From the NCBI RefSeq assembly GCF_020166515.1, contig NZ_JAINZT010000004.1, positions 124,001-188,000 of the forward strand: a DNA stretch of 64,000 nt. The letters are read 5' to 3'. This document shows positions 1-12,500 of this stretch, piece after piece (position 1 is the stretch's first letter; every line of letters starts with the position of its first letter). A program made the translations under genes and the position numbers. Under the pieces are notes generated by a model that was given only the letters and a program-made list of their open reading frames with translations, was not told the origin of the DNA and ran no database searches. The stretch comes from Robertkochia flava. Its GTDB lineage: Bacteria > Bacteroidota > Bacteroidia > Flavobacteriales > Flavobacteriaceae.

Positions 1-1
1 T

Positions 2-301
2 GATGGGTTTGATGCTATGACAGAATTGTCAACCCTTACCATGCTTATTCAGGAGGTTACGGAATTTAATGCCTTCGGTGCCTTGAATAACTTCCAGAAC
101 TATCAAACGTATTTAAGGGTTTATATGCCGAATGATGAAAATGTTGGCTTGTGCTCTATGCGACCCATCCTGGAAAAAGTTAAGAACGGAGATTTCGATC
201 TTACGTATAATGAGAATCGAAAGGCTTTCTTTTCTCATAATTGGTCAGAAATGGACAGGGATTTAGCGATCGATCAACTATTGGCCCCTTGTGGAATATA
301 A
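2..301 (+). CDS. C-terminal part of an unknown protein (5' truncated by window)
   Basis: The reading frame is already open at the window edge, so the gene starts upstream and only about 99 residues are visible; the first visible Met (17) need not be the start. The fragment is soluble-looking, with no membrane segment or signal, and is rich in Asn, Glu and aromatic residues, ending in LLAPCGI. I do not recognise the family. A GC-rich hairpin follows 28 bases after the stop, so it probably ends its transcription unit and is separate from the SusC operon downstream. Confidence 0.6.
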   Translation, partial: DGFDAMTELSTLTMLIQEVTEFNAFGALNNFQNYQTYLRVYMPNDENVGLCSMRPILEKVKNGDFDLTYNENRKAFFSHNWSEMDRDLAIDQLLAPCGI

Positions 302-329
302 ATTCAACCAAACCTGGTTAAACAGGTTT

Positions 330-358
330 CCCGGCACCCATCTGAAAAGGGTGTCGGG
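330..358 (+). terminator. Hairpin after the first gene, probable terminator
   Basis: Arms 330-339 (CCCGGCACCC) and 349-358 (GGGTGTCGGG) pair over 10 bp with one G-T pair and a 9-base loop. The tail after it (GAATTTATAAG) is only weakly T-rich, so termination strength is uncertain. Confidence 0.5.
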
Positions 359-461
359 GAATTTATAAGATACCCTGCCTGGAATCAGGCAGATTCCGGC
401 TAGCAAAGCCCACTGACTGAATAAATTTCACAATTACTACAGACTAATTCCTACTTAAATA

Positions 462-3400
462 ATGAAAAGACAATTACACTGCCTTTTAGTGTTTCTGTTC
501 TTGGGTGTATCGTATCTCCACGCCCAATCCCTAACAATTGAAGGCCATGTTAAAGACGATAATGGAGGGGCGCTACCCGGAGTAAATATTGTAATGGAAG
601 GAGGTAACCAATGGGCGGTTACCGACATGGACGGCTATTACTCCATAGAGGTGCCCGATGGAAATGTGAAGTTAGTCTTTTCTTATATAGGCATGCAAAC
701 CCATGTGGAAGCGGTTAACAACAGAACCCTTGTCGATGTTGTTCTTACGGAAAGTTTTGAAGAGCTCGAATCTGTGATCGTGGTCGCCTATGGAACCTCT
801 ACCAAGGAGGCCTATACCGGAGCAGCTTCGGTGGTCGAGAACGAGGTGATCGAAAACCGGCCCGTATCCTCTTTCGAGAAATCCCTTCAGGGAACTACTC
901 CCGGGTTAATGGTTTCCAGCAGTTCTGGTCAGCCCGGAGCAAGCGCTACCGTGAGAATTCGGGGTATTGGTTCTCTAAGTGCCAGCAGTGCTCCGCTTTA
1001 TGTGCTTGATGGGATACCCATGTCCGGGTCTGTTACCGATATCAACCCGAATGATATTGAAAGCGTTACCGTGCTTAAAGATGCAGCAGCCTCCTCCCTG
1101 TATGGTTCCAGAGCAGCCAATGGGGTTATTCTCATTAACACGAAAACCGGTAAAGCGGGCTCTACAAGAATCAGTCTCACCAGCCAGCTGGGAGTCTCTG
1201 AACGTATTTCAGACGGATATGCTCTTATGAATTCCACCCAGTTTTATGAGCACACCTGGATGGGCTTATACAACCAGGCCCTGATAAACGGCGCTTCCAA
1301 TGATGACGCCAGGGCTTACGCCCATGCCAATGTCCGGGAATTTGTGGGATATAACCCTTTCGGTGTCGAAAACCCGTTGGATACCAATGGAAAACTCATT
1401 AGCGGGACCCAGGTCCTCACCAATACCGACTGGCGGGATCAAGTATACAAAACCGGGATCACTCAGAATGTTAACCTCAATGTATCTGGTGGATCCGACC
1501 TTACTAAAGTATTTATGTCACTGGGGTATTTCAGGGATTCGGGGATTACCCTTGGTTCAGATTTTACCCGGTTGACCAATAAGATTAATGTTTCGCATAA
1601 GATCAATCATTTTCTGGAAGTAGGCCTTAATACACATCTTTCCTACTCAAAAACCAATGCACCCCCGAGCGGTTCCGGAGGAGCCAACCCGGTCCGGTCT
1701 GCAGAGGTGATCAATGCTGCCTCCCCCGTCTACAATGAATTTGGAGAATTTGAATGGGGCAATAAGGCCGTTTTTGACTTTAACCCGGTGGGACTGGCCG
1801 AATTGGATAAATACCGCTATGAGACCAAAAGAGCAGTGGTGAATGCCTTTTTTAATTTTAAGTTATCTCCTTCTTTCAACTTCAGAACTACCGCAGGTAT
1901 TGATAACAGTCTGAACAGCGGGTTGAATTACTACAATCCGGAGCACGGAAACGGAGCTGGTGTAAATGGACGTACAACAACCTCCAATACCGATAACCTC
2001 GGGTGGAACATCTCCAATATTCTAACCTATTCCAAAAGAAGAGATCGCTCTTATTTTGAAGTATTATTAGGCCAGGAAGCCCTGGGCCAGGATTTCGCTT
2101 TGTTATCTGCCGGAGTAACCGATTTCGCAGTACCAAATCACCCCGAATTGGTATGGGGGGCAAAACCAGAGCAGCCGGCAAGTTTTGTTTCCTCATGGAA
2201 TATGGTTTCCTACCTGTCGCAAATAAAATTTGATTACGACGATCGCTATTTTCTTTCCACCAGTGCCCGGGCAGATGGTAGCTCCCGGTTTGGGAGAAAT
2301 AATAAATACGGGCTCTTCTATTCCTTTGGGTTGGGCTGGCAAATAACCAGGGAGCAGTGGATGCCGGAATTAGCCTGGTTAAACAATGCCAAACTTCGGT
2401 TGAGTTACGGGACCTCCGGGAATAATAATATCGGGAATTACGCATCATTAGGCCTTTATGGAAGTGGGGCCAATTACGGTGGGTACCCGGGGTTAACCCC
2501 CATCCAACTGGCTAATGAAGACCTGAGCTGGGAGAAGATCCAAAGTTTCAATGCAGGTTTTGAATTGCACCTCTTCTCCAGGTTGAACGCTTCTTTTGAG
2601 TTCTATAACAGAAATTCTGATGGCTTGTTGTTTGCAAAACCGCTATCTGCAGGATTAGGGTTTGGATCCGTGTTAACCAATCTTGGTGCTATGCGCAATA
2701 CAGGATTTGAGGCAGCCCTTAACTACACCTTATTTGATTCTGAAACCTCTGTAAGTACATTGGGTTTTAATATTTCGGGGAATACCAATGAAATCCTGGA
2801 ATTAACCACCGAAAGGATCCCTACAGGAACCAAACTTCTGGAGGTAGGCGGTAGTATTTATCAGTTTTATATGCGGGAGTGGGCCGGAGTCAATCCCGAA
2901 AATGGCAGGCCCATGTGGTATGTAAATGCCGAATCGGACGATCGCGATACAACAACCCTTCCCGATACGGCATATGAAGACCCCCTGGGTAGTGGGAAAA
3001 TGGTGACCAGTGCTTACCGGGATGCCGAAAGAAAGCGATTGGGAACGGCCTTGCCTAAAGTTTTCGGTGGATTGAACTATTCCTATCAATATAAAAATTT
3101 GGAAATCGCCATGTATGCTTTTTACAGTCTGGGAGGAAAGGTGTACAACAATGATTATGCGACCAATATGCACGATGGTACCCAGCCGGGAAGTAATCTT
3201 GCCGTGGATGCACTAGATGCCTGGACCCCCAATAACCGGTATACGGATGTGCCCCGCTACAGTATCAATAATATGGACGAATCGAACCAAATGTCATCCC
3301 GGTTTATTGAAGATGCTTCCTACCTGCGACTTAAAAATATTTCAGTGTCCTATCATTTTCCCGATAAATGGACGAGTGCGCTGCACCTGAGTAGCTTTAA

Positions 3401-3539
3401 GGCATTTCTATCCGCAGAAAACCTCTTTACACTAACAAACTATAAAGGGTTTGACCCTGAAATAGCGATTAACGGAACAACGAGTAATACCATTCCCGGA
3501 ACCCGGGTAGTTACCATAGGATTAAAGCTGGATTTATAG
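462..3539 (+). CDS. SusC/RagA-type TonB-linked outer membrane transporter
   Basis: A 1025-residue TonB-dependent transporter that imports a large nutrient, usually an oligosaccharide or peptide, through the outer membrane with its SusD partner. The signal peptide occupies residues 1-21 (cut after LHAQS). A carboxypeptidase-regulatory-like beta-sandwich follows (about 23-110, DDNGGALPGVNI, then SYIGM), then the plug with LYVLDGIP (about 179-186) and DIESVTVLKD (198-207) followed by ASSLYGSRAANGV, and the beta-barrel ending in an aromatic-poor KLDL. Length is typical for SusC. It heads an operon with SusD (4-base gap), a FISUMP lipoprotein and a giant subtilase, so the cargo is more likely peptide than glycan. 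No anti-sigma/sigma pair is visible upstream. Confidence 0.95.
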   Translation: MKRQLHCLLVFLFLGVSYLHAQSLTIEGHVKDDNGGALPGVNIVMEGGNQWAVTDMDGYYSIEVPDGNVKLVFSYIGMQTHVEAVNNRTLVDVVLTESFEELESVIVVAYGTSTKEAYTGAASVVENEVIENRPVSSFEKSLQGTTPGLMVSSSSGQPGASATVRIRGIGSLSASSAPLYVLDGIPMSGSVTDINPNDIESVTVLKDAAASSLYGSRAANGVILINTKTGKAGSTRISLTSQLGVSERISDGYALMNSTQFYEHTWMGLYNQALINGASNDDARAYAHANVREFVGYNPFGVENPLDTNGKLISGTQVLTNTDWRDQVYKTGITQNVNLNVSGGSDLTKVFMSLGYFRDSGITLGSDFTRLTNKINVSHKINHFLEVGLNTHLSYSKTNAPPSGSGGANPVRSAEVINAASPVYNEFGEFEWGNKAVFDFNPVGLAELDKYRYETKRAVVNAFFNFKLSPSFNFRTTAGIDNSLNSGLNYYNPEHGNGAGVNGRTTTSNTDNLGWNISNILTYSKRRDRSYFEVLLGQEALGQDFALLSAGVTDFAVPNHPELVWGAKPEQPASFVSSWNMVSYLSQIKFDYDDRYFLSTSARADGSSRFGRNNKYGLFYSFGLGWQITREQWMPELAWLNNAKLRLSYGTSGNNNIGNYASLGLYGSGANYGGYPGLTPIQLANEDLSWEKIQSFNAGFELHLFSRLNASFEFYNRNSDGLLFAKPLSAGLGFGSVLTNLGAMRNTGFEAALNYTLFDSETSVSTLGFNISGNTNEILELTTERIPTGTKLLEVGGSIYQFYMREWAGVNPENGRPMWYVNAESDDRDTTTLPDTAYEDPLGSGKMVTSAYRDAERKRLGTALPKVFGGLNYSYQYKNLEIAMYAFYSLGGKVYNNDYATNMHDGTQPGSNLAVDALDAWTPNNRYTDVPRYSINNMDESNQMSSRFIEDASYLRLKNISVSYHFPDKWTSALHLSSFKAFLSAENLFTLTNYKGFDPEIAINGTTSNTIPGTRVVTIGLKLDL

Positions 3540-3543
3540 ATAA

Positions 3544-4971
3544 ATGAAACTGTTAGCAATGAAAAGAACAATAATTAACCTGTGTCTAACAGCATTCTTT
3601 AGTGTGTGCTTGACAGGGTGCAGCAATGATTTTTTAGACCTGGAACCCACAGATTCCCTTTTAGAAGATGAGGTGTTTGAATCTTATGTAACGGCCAGTT
3701 CGGCCCTTATTGGAGTATACGACCAATTAGGGAGCCCGGTTTTTGAAGGATTGTACAATCCCATCATGGGTGATATCATGGGAGAGGATCTCATGATTAA
3801 TTCTGTAGATAACTGGAATTGGTTTGTCGAGGTCTACCAGATGAATATGCTGCCCAATTATTCCTACGTGGATAACCCCTGGAGGGCAGGATATAAACTC
3901 ATTTACGATACGAATAAGATCATCGATAATGCCGCGTTTATTCCCGATGCCACTGCTGAAGAAGCAGACAGGCTGGAAGGAGAAGCCCGGGTGCTCAGGG
4001 CTTATGCCATGCTCAGATTGGCCCGTATGTATAGCCCTGCATACAGCAAAGATCCGGACGCGCCATCGATCCTGCTGAATACCGATTCGGAAACCACCGA
4101 AAATGCATTTGAAAGAGCGTCCCTCAGGGAGGTTTATGCGCAGATAGAAAGCGATCTGCTTATTGCTGTAAATCAACTGAGCGAACAGGGGGATAAAGGA
4201 TTTTTTGATAAGAGGTCGGCCAGGGCTGTTCTCGCCAGGGTATATCTCGATATGCAGCAATGGGATAAAGCCAGGGATATGGCTAAGCTGGCTTATAAAG
4301 GATTGTCGCTGATGACCATCGGGCAGATGTACGAAGGTTTTCACACCCGCAATGCAGAAACCATATTTGCTATTGCCTACACCAGGGAAGATAACAATGT
4401 CTATTTGTCGCTCCCATCTTTCTACTGGCCGGTAGGAGGGTATAGTTCGATGCGGGCAAATAATGATTTTGTCAATATTTTTTCTAATGCCGATGCCAGG
4501 AAAAACTTCTTTTTAAGGATCGATGAGATCGATCCTGATCGGCACCTCATTGTCAAATTTGGTCACAATGCCCAGGTGGGTAATGCCGAGCGTATCAGTA
4601 TTCGTGCGGCAGAAATGTTACTGATCGAAGCCGAGTGTGAAACCGAACTGGGAAATTTCACTGCCGCACAGGATGCATTATACCTGGTGCAAAGAAGGTC
4701 GAATCCGGGGGTGTTAAAATCGGTTGCAACCGGTCAGGAACTCCTGGAAGAAGTACTGCTGGAACGCAGAAAGGAACTGTTCGGAGAAGGATTCCGATGG
4801 TATGATATCAAGCGACGACAATTACCATTTGTGCGTACCGGCGATCATTGGGCCGTGCTGTCATTTATGGCATCAGACCCGGATTACTACCGACTGACAT
4901 TCCCGATACCCCAATCGGAAATTGATGCCAATGAGGCACTGGATAATTCAGATCAGAATACCGGGTATTAA
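3544..4971 (+). CDS. SusD/RagB-type nutrient-binding outer membrane lipoprotein
   Basis: The surface lipoprotein that closes over the SusC channel and binds substrate. It has a lipoprotein signal with lipobox LTGC (Cys26 from the first ATG; a second ATG at 3559 would make it Cys21), then NDFLDLEPTD, the usual start of mature SusD proteins. Helical TPR-like stretches occur (EEADRLEGEARVLRAYAMLR; LLIEAECETELGNF) and the C-terminal RRKELFGEGFRWYDIKR is the standard SusD ending. At 475 residues it is on the short side. It starts 4 bases after susC. Sequence cannot reveal the ligand; the neighbouring protease suggests peptides. Confidence 0.93.
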   Translation: MKLLAMKRTIINLCLTAFFSVCLTGCSNDFLDLEPTDSLLEDEVFESYVTASSALIGVYDQLGSPVFEGLYNPIMGDIMGEDLMINSVDNWNWFVEVYQMNMLPNYSYVDNPWRAGYKLIYDTNKIIDNAAFIPDATAEEADRLEGEARVLRAYAMLRLARMYSPAYSKDPDAPSILLNTDSETTENAFERASLREVYAQIESDLLIAVNQLSEQGDKGFFDKRSARAVLARVYLDMQQWDKARDMAKLAYKGLSLMTIGQMYEGFHTRNAETIFAIAYTREDNNVYLSLPSFYWPVGGYSSMRANNDFVNIFSNADARKNFFLRIDEIDPDRHLIVKFGHNAQVGNAERISIRAAEMLLIEAECETELGNFTAAQDALYLVQRRSNPGVLKSVATGQELLEEVLLERRKELFGEGFRWYDIKRRQLPFVRTGDHWAVLSFMASDPDYYRLTFPIPQSEIDANEALDNSDQNTGY

Positions 4972-4983
4972 ACAACAGGTACA

Positions 4984-6465
4984 ATGAAAAATTATAAGAT
5001 GATATTCAATAATCGGAAAGGTGAAGCAATCACAGCTGTCATACTGTTACTTTTCGTCTCCTTTTTCCAGGCGTGTTCCCCTGACGATGAGGAAGTGCAG
5101 AAACTAAATCCAAATGCAGGGCCAGGGTTTGAAAACATTGAAAACGATGGGTACGGGGTGCAGTTAAATGCCGTTCCCGTAAAGCCGCCCCTGGTGGGAA
5201 CCTGGCGGATCTATATTGGAGAGAATGGACGATTTGAGGATATTCATGATCCCCGGACCATGTTTTATGGAGAACCGGGAGAATCCTATCAGCTCGGCTG
5301 GGAGGTAAGCGAAGGCGATCGTTATGAAGCCGCGACGATTACAGTATCCTTTAAAGCCATGAACCCTGTAATTATTTCTCCTGCAAAAGAAACTGATACC
5401 CTTAAAAACAATATTTCCTACTATCTCGAAGCGGAAGCACCTAAATTCGGCGCTACCGGGAAATGGGAGATCGTTAACAGCATTGGCGGGCGTATTGAAA
5501 ATCAGGAGCACCATAAGGCGGAGTTTATTGGAGAAGAAAAGTCCAATTACAGCCTGAGGTGGACACTTTCTTATGGGTCAAAAAAGGTTTCAGAAGAAGT
5601 CTCTTTCATCACAGATGTGCTTAGAGCGGATGCCGGACCCGACCGGCTGGATATTAAAACGGCTAAATACGAAGCAGATAAATTTTACGGACTGGAGGCC
5701 TACCTCCCGGCGGGAGCCACCGGAGAATGGACCCTCCTTGAGAATAATGCGTCCGGATACATATATAATTCGGACAACCCCAATACCCTGATACGGGGAG
5801 TGGCCGACTCGATCTACAGTCTTTTATGGAAAGTCGATGTAGATGGGCATGCCGCAACCGATACTGTTAAGATCAGGTTCAGGGGCAAGTGGGGTATGTT
5901 CAAGGATCCGCGCGATAACCAGGTTTACCGCTTTACAGAAATTAACGGATTGGAGTGGATGGCCGATAATTATAATTATGCCGCTGCCCCCGGTAATGGT
6001 TCCTGGTATTACGGGCACGCTTATCGTGCAATTATTGGCGACGGATACGCCCTGGAAACCCAAGAAGACCGAAAACGTTATGGGCGACTTTACACCTATC
6101 ATACAGCCCGGGATTTTGCCCCTGAAGGATGGCGACTGCCCACAGGGGAAGAGTACCAGGCACTCATCGTTTCACAAGGGGGCGCGCTCTATGCCAAACC
6201 TAAGCTCATTACAGGTGGTGAAACCGGACTCGAGATTAATTATCCCGGGTACCTGGAATTCTCCAGTTCTCAGGATCCTGCCTTTCGCAATGTGTTTACA
6301 GAACAGGATGGAACCGGCATGTTCTGGACTATGGATTATTACGAAGCTAACAACACGGCCCTTGGGCTTCTTATCAGGGACTCGCAATACGACGCAAATG
6401 TTGTAGTGATTGCAGGGTCGTTTTACGCCTTGCCTGTAAGATATGTCAGGGAAGTACAGAAATGA
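4984..6465 (+). CDS. Surface lipoprotein with Ig/PKD-like repeats and a FISUMP domain
   Basis: A 493-residue lipoprotein in the position often held by a surface ligand-binding protein in SusC/D loci. It has an N-terminal hydrophobic segment and Cys31 after FFQA, then SPDDEE. Residues about 60-300 form three similar beta-sandwich modules, each with a GEWTLL/GTWRIY-type strand, a G-x-x-x-Y-x-L-x-W motif (SYQLGWEVS, NYSLRWTLS, IYSLLWKVD) and spacing near 85-90 residues. Residues about 304-493 match the FISUMP domain (Fibrobacter succinogenes major paralogue): NGLEWMADNYNY, GRLYTYHTA, PEGWRLPTGEEY. The FISUMP role is poorly defined and thought to be adhesive. An ATG at 4999 is an alternative start. 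It lies 12 bases after SusD. Confidence 0.85.
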   Translation: MKNYKMIFNNRKGEAITAVILLLFVSFFQACSPDDEEVQKLNPNAGPGFENIENDGYGVQLNAVPVKPPLVGTWRIYIGENGRFEDIHDPRTMFYGEPGESYQLGWEVSEGDRYEAATITVSFKAMNPVIISPAKETDTLKNNISYYLEAEAPKFGATGKWEIVNSIGGRIENQEHHKAEFIGEEKSNYSLRWTLSYGSKKVSEEVSFITDVLRADAGPDRLDIKTAKYEADKFYGLEAYLPAGATGEWTLLENNASGYIYNSDNPNTLIRGVADSIYSLLWKVDVDGHAATDTVKIRFRGKWGMFKDPRDNQVYRFTEINGLEWMADNYNYAAAPGNGSWYYGHAYRAIIGDGYALETQEDRKRYGRLYTYHTARDFAPEGWRLPTGEEYQALIVSQGGALYAKPKLITGGETGLEINYPGYLEFSSSQDPAFRNVFTEQDGTGMFWTMDYYEANNTALGLLIRDSQYDANVVVIAGSFYALPVRYVREVQK

Positions 6466-6503
6466 TTTGGATACACACCGACCGGGGAATAAAAAATATA
6501 CAT

Positions 6504-9500
6504 ATGAAGATCTTTAAAATAATCATAGCTCTTTTGTTTGGTATACTGCAACTCACAGCAGTATATGCACAGCAAGGAAAAGTTTCATCAGATGAATCGG
6601 TAAAAGGAAAGATCCGGATGAAAATAAAACCTGGAGCCCTCAAGTCTGCTCCCGGTTTAAAAATTAATACCGGGAAGGATAACGCGAAAAAAATTGGATT
6701 ACAAAGGGTGGATGAGGCCAGTGCATCTGTGGGTATTAACCGCATTAAACGGGTGTTTCCTTTCTCTCCTAAATTTGAAGCCAGGCACAGAAAATATGGT
6801 CTCCATCTCTGGTATGAGGTTGAATTTGACAGTACGAGGAATGCCGAAGATATTATCAGGGAATATAAAAAAGTTACTGAGGTCGAAATCGTAAAACCCG
6901 TTTACAAAAAAAACAGGATCGATGGCCATCGCAAACCGGTTGTATTTAAAGGAAACCCTGAAGAAAAAAACCTGGCGGCAGTGTCATTGGATTACGCCAC
7001 TGTAAATGATCCGCTGTTAAAGGATCAATGGCACTATAAAAATGATGGCAGGTTTGGTGAAAATGGATCCGATATACAATTGGATCTGGCCTGGGAATCA
7101 CAAACCGGAAATTCCGAGATCATCGTGGCAGTGGTCGATACGGGGATAGACTTTGCCCATGAAGACCTTAAAGATAATATGTGGATCAACGAGGCTGAAC
7201 TCTATGGGGAAGACGATGTGGATGATGACCAGAATGGATATGTGGATGATATTTACGGTGCCAATTTTGCAGTTCCCGGGGCCATCTTCCCGGAGGCACA
7301 TGGAACACACGTCGCCGGAACCGTTGGTGCCGTAAACAATAATGGTTTGGGCGTTGCCGGGGTTGCCGGTGGCGATGGTACCGGTAATGGAGTAAGACTG
7401 ATGTCTACACAGGTATTTGACAACCGAAACAATGGCGGAGGGAATTTCGCTGAAGCCATTGTATACGGAGCAGATAATGGGGCGGTTATTTCCCAAAATT
7501 CCTGGGGTTATAACCTGGATAACTTTTACGAGCCCGAAGTTCTTGACGCCATTCGGTATTTTGTGGCAGAAGCGGGTCAGTACCCCGGCAGTCCGATGAA
7601 GGGTGGGATCGTGTTTTTTGCCAGCGGGAATAACGGACTGGATACCATGAGGTACCCGGGAGCCTTTGAAGAGGTGGTCGCCGTAACGTCAACCGGGCCT
7701 GAAGGTTTTCCTGCGCCCTACGCCAATCATGGCGATTGGGTGGATATTGCAGCTCCTGGTGGAGATGAGGTGAATTACGGGGAAGAAGGTGGAGTATTAA
7801 GCACACTTCCCGGGAATCAATACGGTTATATGCAGGGAACCTCCATGGCATGTCCCCATGTTTCCGGGGTGGCTGCCCTGATCCTGGCTAAGTTTGGTGG
7901 AGAGAACTTTACTCCCGAAGACCTGAAACGAATTCTGCTGAATTCAACCAACCCTTTTATTTTTCAGCATAACAATAAATATGGAAAGGGGATTTTAAGT
8001 GCCGGTAAGGCCCTGGTCGATGATAACAGGATTCCTCCGGATGCCATCACAGACCTGGATGCCGGTGCTGTGTTTCACAATGAAGTGAGACTAACCTGGA
8101 CCGTACCTCATGATGAGGATGGGTTTAGCCCCAGTGGCTATTACCTCGCGGTTGGAGAAGCCCCGATAACCGCATCGAATTTTGACAATAATCCGAGATA
8201 TTTTATTTCAAACACCTTGGAGGAAGGCCAGACGATGAGCCTTAGTATTGGGGGCCTGATCAAGGAAACCGGGTATTGGTTTGCGGTTAAATCGGCCGAT
8301 CAATTCGAGAATATATCGGAGATCTCCAATGTTCTTGGGGTAAGAACAACTTCCGAACCTCATTTTATGGCCTCTACCCGGAGTATCGAGGTTACTGTTA
8401 ACACGGCCGAGAACCCTCTTGCCCAGGTTCCGGTTTCATTTTCAAATATATCTGAAGGGATCATTTACTGGGAAACCCTGGTATCGAATGAAACCTATTT
8501 CCGTGAGCCGGAACCGGTATCAGAAGCTACCGCTTCAGTAATGCATACGAAACCCGGCACGGTTGAAACAACAGTTGCCAGTGCTTCTGAAACCACTTTT
8601 GACGCTATTCGCTATGTGGATGCAGAAAACATTTCCACAGAAACCTTGTCGACCAACAAACACTGGGAAAATGATGCGACCGAATTCGTAGCCGGGTTAT
8701 CCTATGAAAACCAAAACCCACCGGCCATTCTTGCGGGAACCGGAAATACGAACTCCGGACTAATCTTCGGAACCCGTTTTGATGTGCCTTATGATTATTC
8801 TTTTAACCTGACCCACCTGGAAGTGGCGCTGTTTCCCGAAACCAGTGAACACCCTATAACCATTGAGATCAAGAAGGGATCCAGGAAGGATATAATGCAG
8901 GCGGAAACAGTGTACATGCAGGAATACTATCCGGATACCATTAATCAGTTAAAGTATTACAGAATTCCTCTTTACCAGCCGCAAAAGTTCCAGGACAACG
9001 AGTCATTCTGGGTAGTGTTGCATTTTCCCAAGGAAATGCAGAATCCTATGCTGCTGCAATACGGCGGAGGAGCATATAACGAGCGCTTCATGTACTCCAA
9101 GGATAACGGCCGAACATTTAATCAGGCCTTAACCTTGTTATTCCAGCCCTTAACGCCCATGTGGAGAGCATTGAGCACGGGCGAGAACGGATCCTTTGTC
9201 TTTCTGGACCCCAATAAAGGAGAGATACCGTCAGAGACGGCACAGGATGTCAATATTACGGTAGATGCCAACAGTCTTACCAATGGGAATCACCTGGCCT
9301 CGGTAGGTATTTTAACCAATGATATTCATAAACCCATTGTAAATATAGAACTCAAGGTAAAAGTAGAAGGGCAGCAACCGGAAATAGATAATTCCAAAGT
9401 TTTTGAATTGGATGCGATTGCCAATGTCAATAATAACCTTGAGTTGGACATGGAAAATTCAGGTCTTGCCAGTTTGGAGGTGTATGGGTATACCATCGAG

Positions 9501-12500
9501 TCAACAGGAGTTGCAGAGACCTATACGGATACCCTTACTGTTGGCCCGGGCCAAACGGGTAAAGCGAACTTCGGGTATACCCCGTTAACCACGGGCATCC
9601 TTAATGAAAAGATCATGCTCCATACCAATCTCGGACCACTGCCTTTTTCGCTGCGCATTATAAGTTTAAAGGAGCCCTCAGCAGAGCTTAGCATTTTGGT
9701 CGATACGTTGAATGTTACCTATGGTTCTAAGGCAGATCTGGCACTTGTATTGGGGAATGGTGCTGACGGGGCACCCCTGGAATTTGACCTGGAGCATTAT
9801 AGTCTTGTGAACAAAAATGCCCGCCTGCTGCCCGAAAAACTGAATTATACCATGACGACCTCGGATTCCCTCGGTGGGCCCGATCCCGGTTCATGGGATG
9901 ATATAACAGGCTTTGGGACCTCCTTGACAAAGCAAGAGCTGGAGGAGGGCATTTCTCTGGGCCTTAAGTTTCCCTTCTTTAATGAATTGCTGGAGGAGGT
10001 GAAAATTTCCAGCCTTGGCCGTGTCATTCTATACTCCTATCCTGCAATGGTACCTGTGAGGATAGACAGGGAACCGCTTAACGTGAAAACAATTACCTAT
10101 CATAGTTTTGGGAACCGGATGGTAATGACCATTCACTGTGACGTGATGGGGTCCAAGAATCAGGCATACGGACCCACTGGAAATACGGTGACTTACCAGG
10201 TGGTTCTTTTCCGGGATGGTACTGTAGAATACCGGTATAAGGATGTTGAATATATTACTGCGGAAAAAGACGTGGAAGTTTTTTTCCAGGGACTGGAAAC
10301 AGCAGACCGGTATGCCTTTAGTGAATTTGGAGCAGAGGGAACCTTGAAGAATGGATTGGTGATTCGGTTTAGCCCGAAACGCAGTATTTCCATGATCACT
10401 GAAGCCGGTGAGCTTAACGGAGTGGTGATTCCAGGTAGTTCCAGAACGGTAGCGCTGAAAGCCGACCCTGCTGCATTCGGGTTTACAGCGGGTAACTATG
10501 AGAACGAAGTCCTGGTTTATACCAATACGGGTACTGCACTGTCGCGAATTCCGGTCTTTATAAATGTATCAGGAACTCCTGAGATCGAGGTGGCCGATAA
10601 TTTAACCTATACAGATTCGGTCTTAGTAGGTGCATCTTCCACGGGTTATATACGAATCTCAAACTCCGGTGCTGCCCCGGTAAATTTGACGGCTGTCAAT
10701 AGCAATAATCCTGTATTCTCTCCGGATAGCATGCGTTTTCCATTGGAGGTGCCGGCCCTGTCCAACCTGATGATTCCTGTTCACTTTACTCCGGAAGTAA
10801 CGGGTGAAGATAGTGGGGTTATAGAGCTGTATTTTGACAATGGCGTAACTGAACAGGTAGCTCTTAAGGCCCAAGCGGGGAGGGATGTAACCTTTAGTCA
10901 TGACCTGTCACTTCCCGTTGTGGTTAACCTCCGGGGAGGTGAATCCACCACGGTACCTTTTAACATTTCAAATACCGGAGCAAATATCGATTTGGATTAT
11001 GTTTTTAAAAACAGCCTTCTGGGCTCTGTAACAGAAACAGATAGTGTCAGCGCCATTGGAATAAATAACAAGAACGCCATGCAAACCTATGGCTATACCA
11101 AGAAGGTAAGTGACTCTTCCGGAGTGTTCCATAAGTGGGATGCCCTGGATATGGATAAAGGCAAATTGAAACTGGAACCCGGAGCATATACCAGACTGGA
11201 GTTGCCCTTTGATTTTCCCTTTTACGGAGCGTATTATTCAACCGTTTGGATTTCTGTGAACGGCTATATTTCGGTTGCTGAGCCCCGTAATGAACCGATA
11301 AATCCGGAATTTGAGACCGGGGATGAATTTAATGGCATCATAGCGCCTTTCTGGACACAGTTAAAACTTCAGGCGAATGGAGATGGCTTGAATTACCGGC
11401 TGGAAGAGGAAAGCCTTGTGGTACAGTGGACCGGGTTAACAAGTCAGAATTCAAGTATGAACCCCGGGCTCGTTACTTTTCAAATGGAAATACGCTCAGA
11501 TGGCACCATCAAATTCCATTATTTCGATATAGAAGGATGGGGTGGATTGTTAAAATACGGGATAAAAAGCCCGGATGGCACTGAATTTTTGGATGATCCA
11601 AAAACCATGATCATGACCTGGGCAAAAATCAAAGACCGTACTTCCCTGATTATTAACCCTCCGTCTCATGGAAAATTACCCGCCGGTAAACAGAGCGTAT
11701 TTAATTTGAAATTGAATGCCGGGAATATGTATTATCCCGGAAGTTACCGGGATACCATTACTATGGTTACCAATAGTATAAGCCAGAAACAGTTGGAAAT
11801 ACCCGTAGAGGTGCATGTATCCGGAAGCCCGGTTATGGCAGTATCCGACTCCCTGGTTTGGGAAGAGGTAATTTTCAGGGAAAACCTGAAGTTAAAAAGA
11901 GAATTGGTTTTAACGAATAAGGGGTATGCTCCCTTGTCAGTAGAGAATATTAACTATGAAGGACTGGAAGGACTTGTACTTTACGATAAGGAAGGCAACA
12001 GGTTGGTAAGAAGCAGCTCAGGAGAATTGTTGGAGCCTATAGATTTGGATCCGTGGGAGCAAAGAGTGCTGCTGGTTGAAATTCCCGTATCAGAAAAACA
12101 AGACCAAATTGGATACATCACTTATTCAGGGAATTTTGGTACTGCACAATCAGTGGTTCAGGCAAAAATTGCAGATTCCCCGGTGTTTTTCTGGGATGCG
12201 CAGGACCAGGAATATGAGGTAGTAAGTACAGAAAAGAAAGTGTATTCCTTTACTGTTGAGAATCAATCTGAAACCGGGCTCGATTTCCAGCTGATTCCTG
12301 CAGCGATCCCTGTCATTGAGCAAACTCCGGGTAAAGTGCATATTTCTGATCAAATCGGGAATTACGATTTCCAGGATCGTGTAACGGTAGATTCCCTGGC
12401 CCTAGAACAAAAGCAGGTAGGAGACGGAGTGTTCACCCCTTTTGCGGTGGGAGCCAACGTGGCCTTTTCCAATAAGTTTACGGCACCTGAGGGTGGTTTT

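Noticed and set aside
1888-2448. Minus-strand frame inside the SusC gene
   Set aside because: Arg/Ser-rich shadow of the barrel-coding region.
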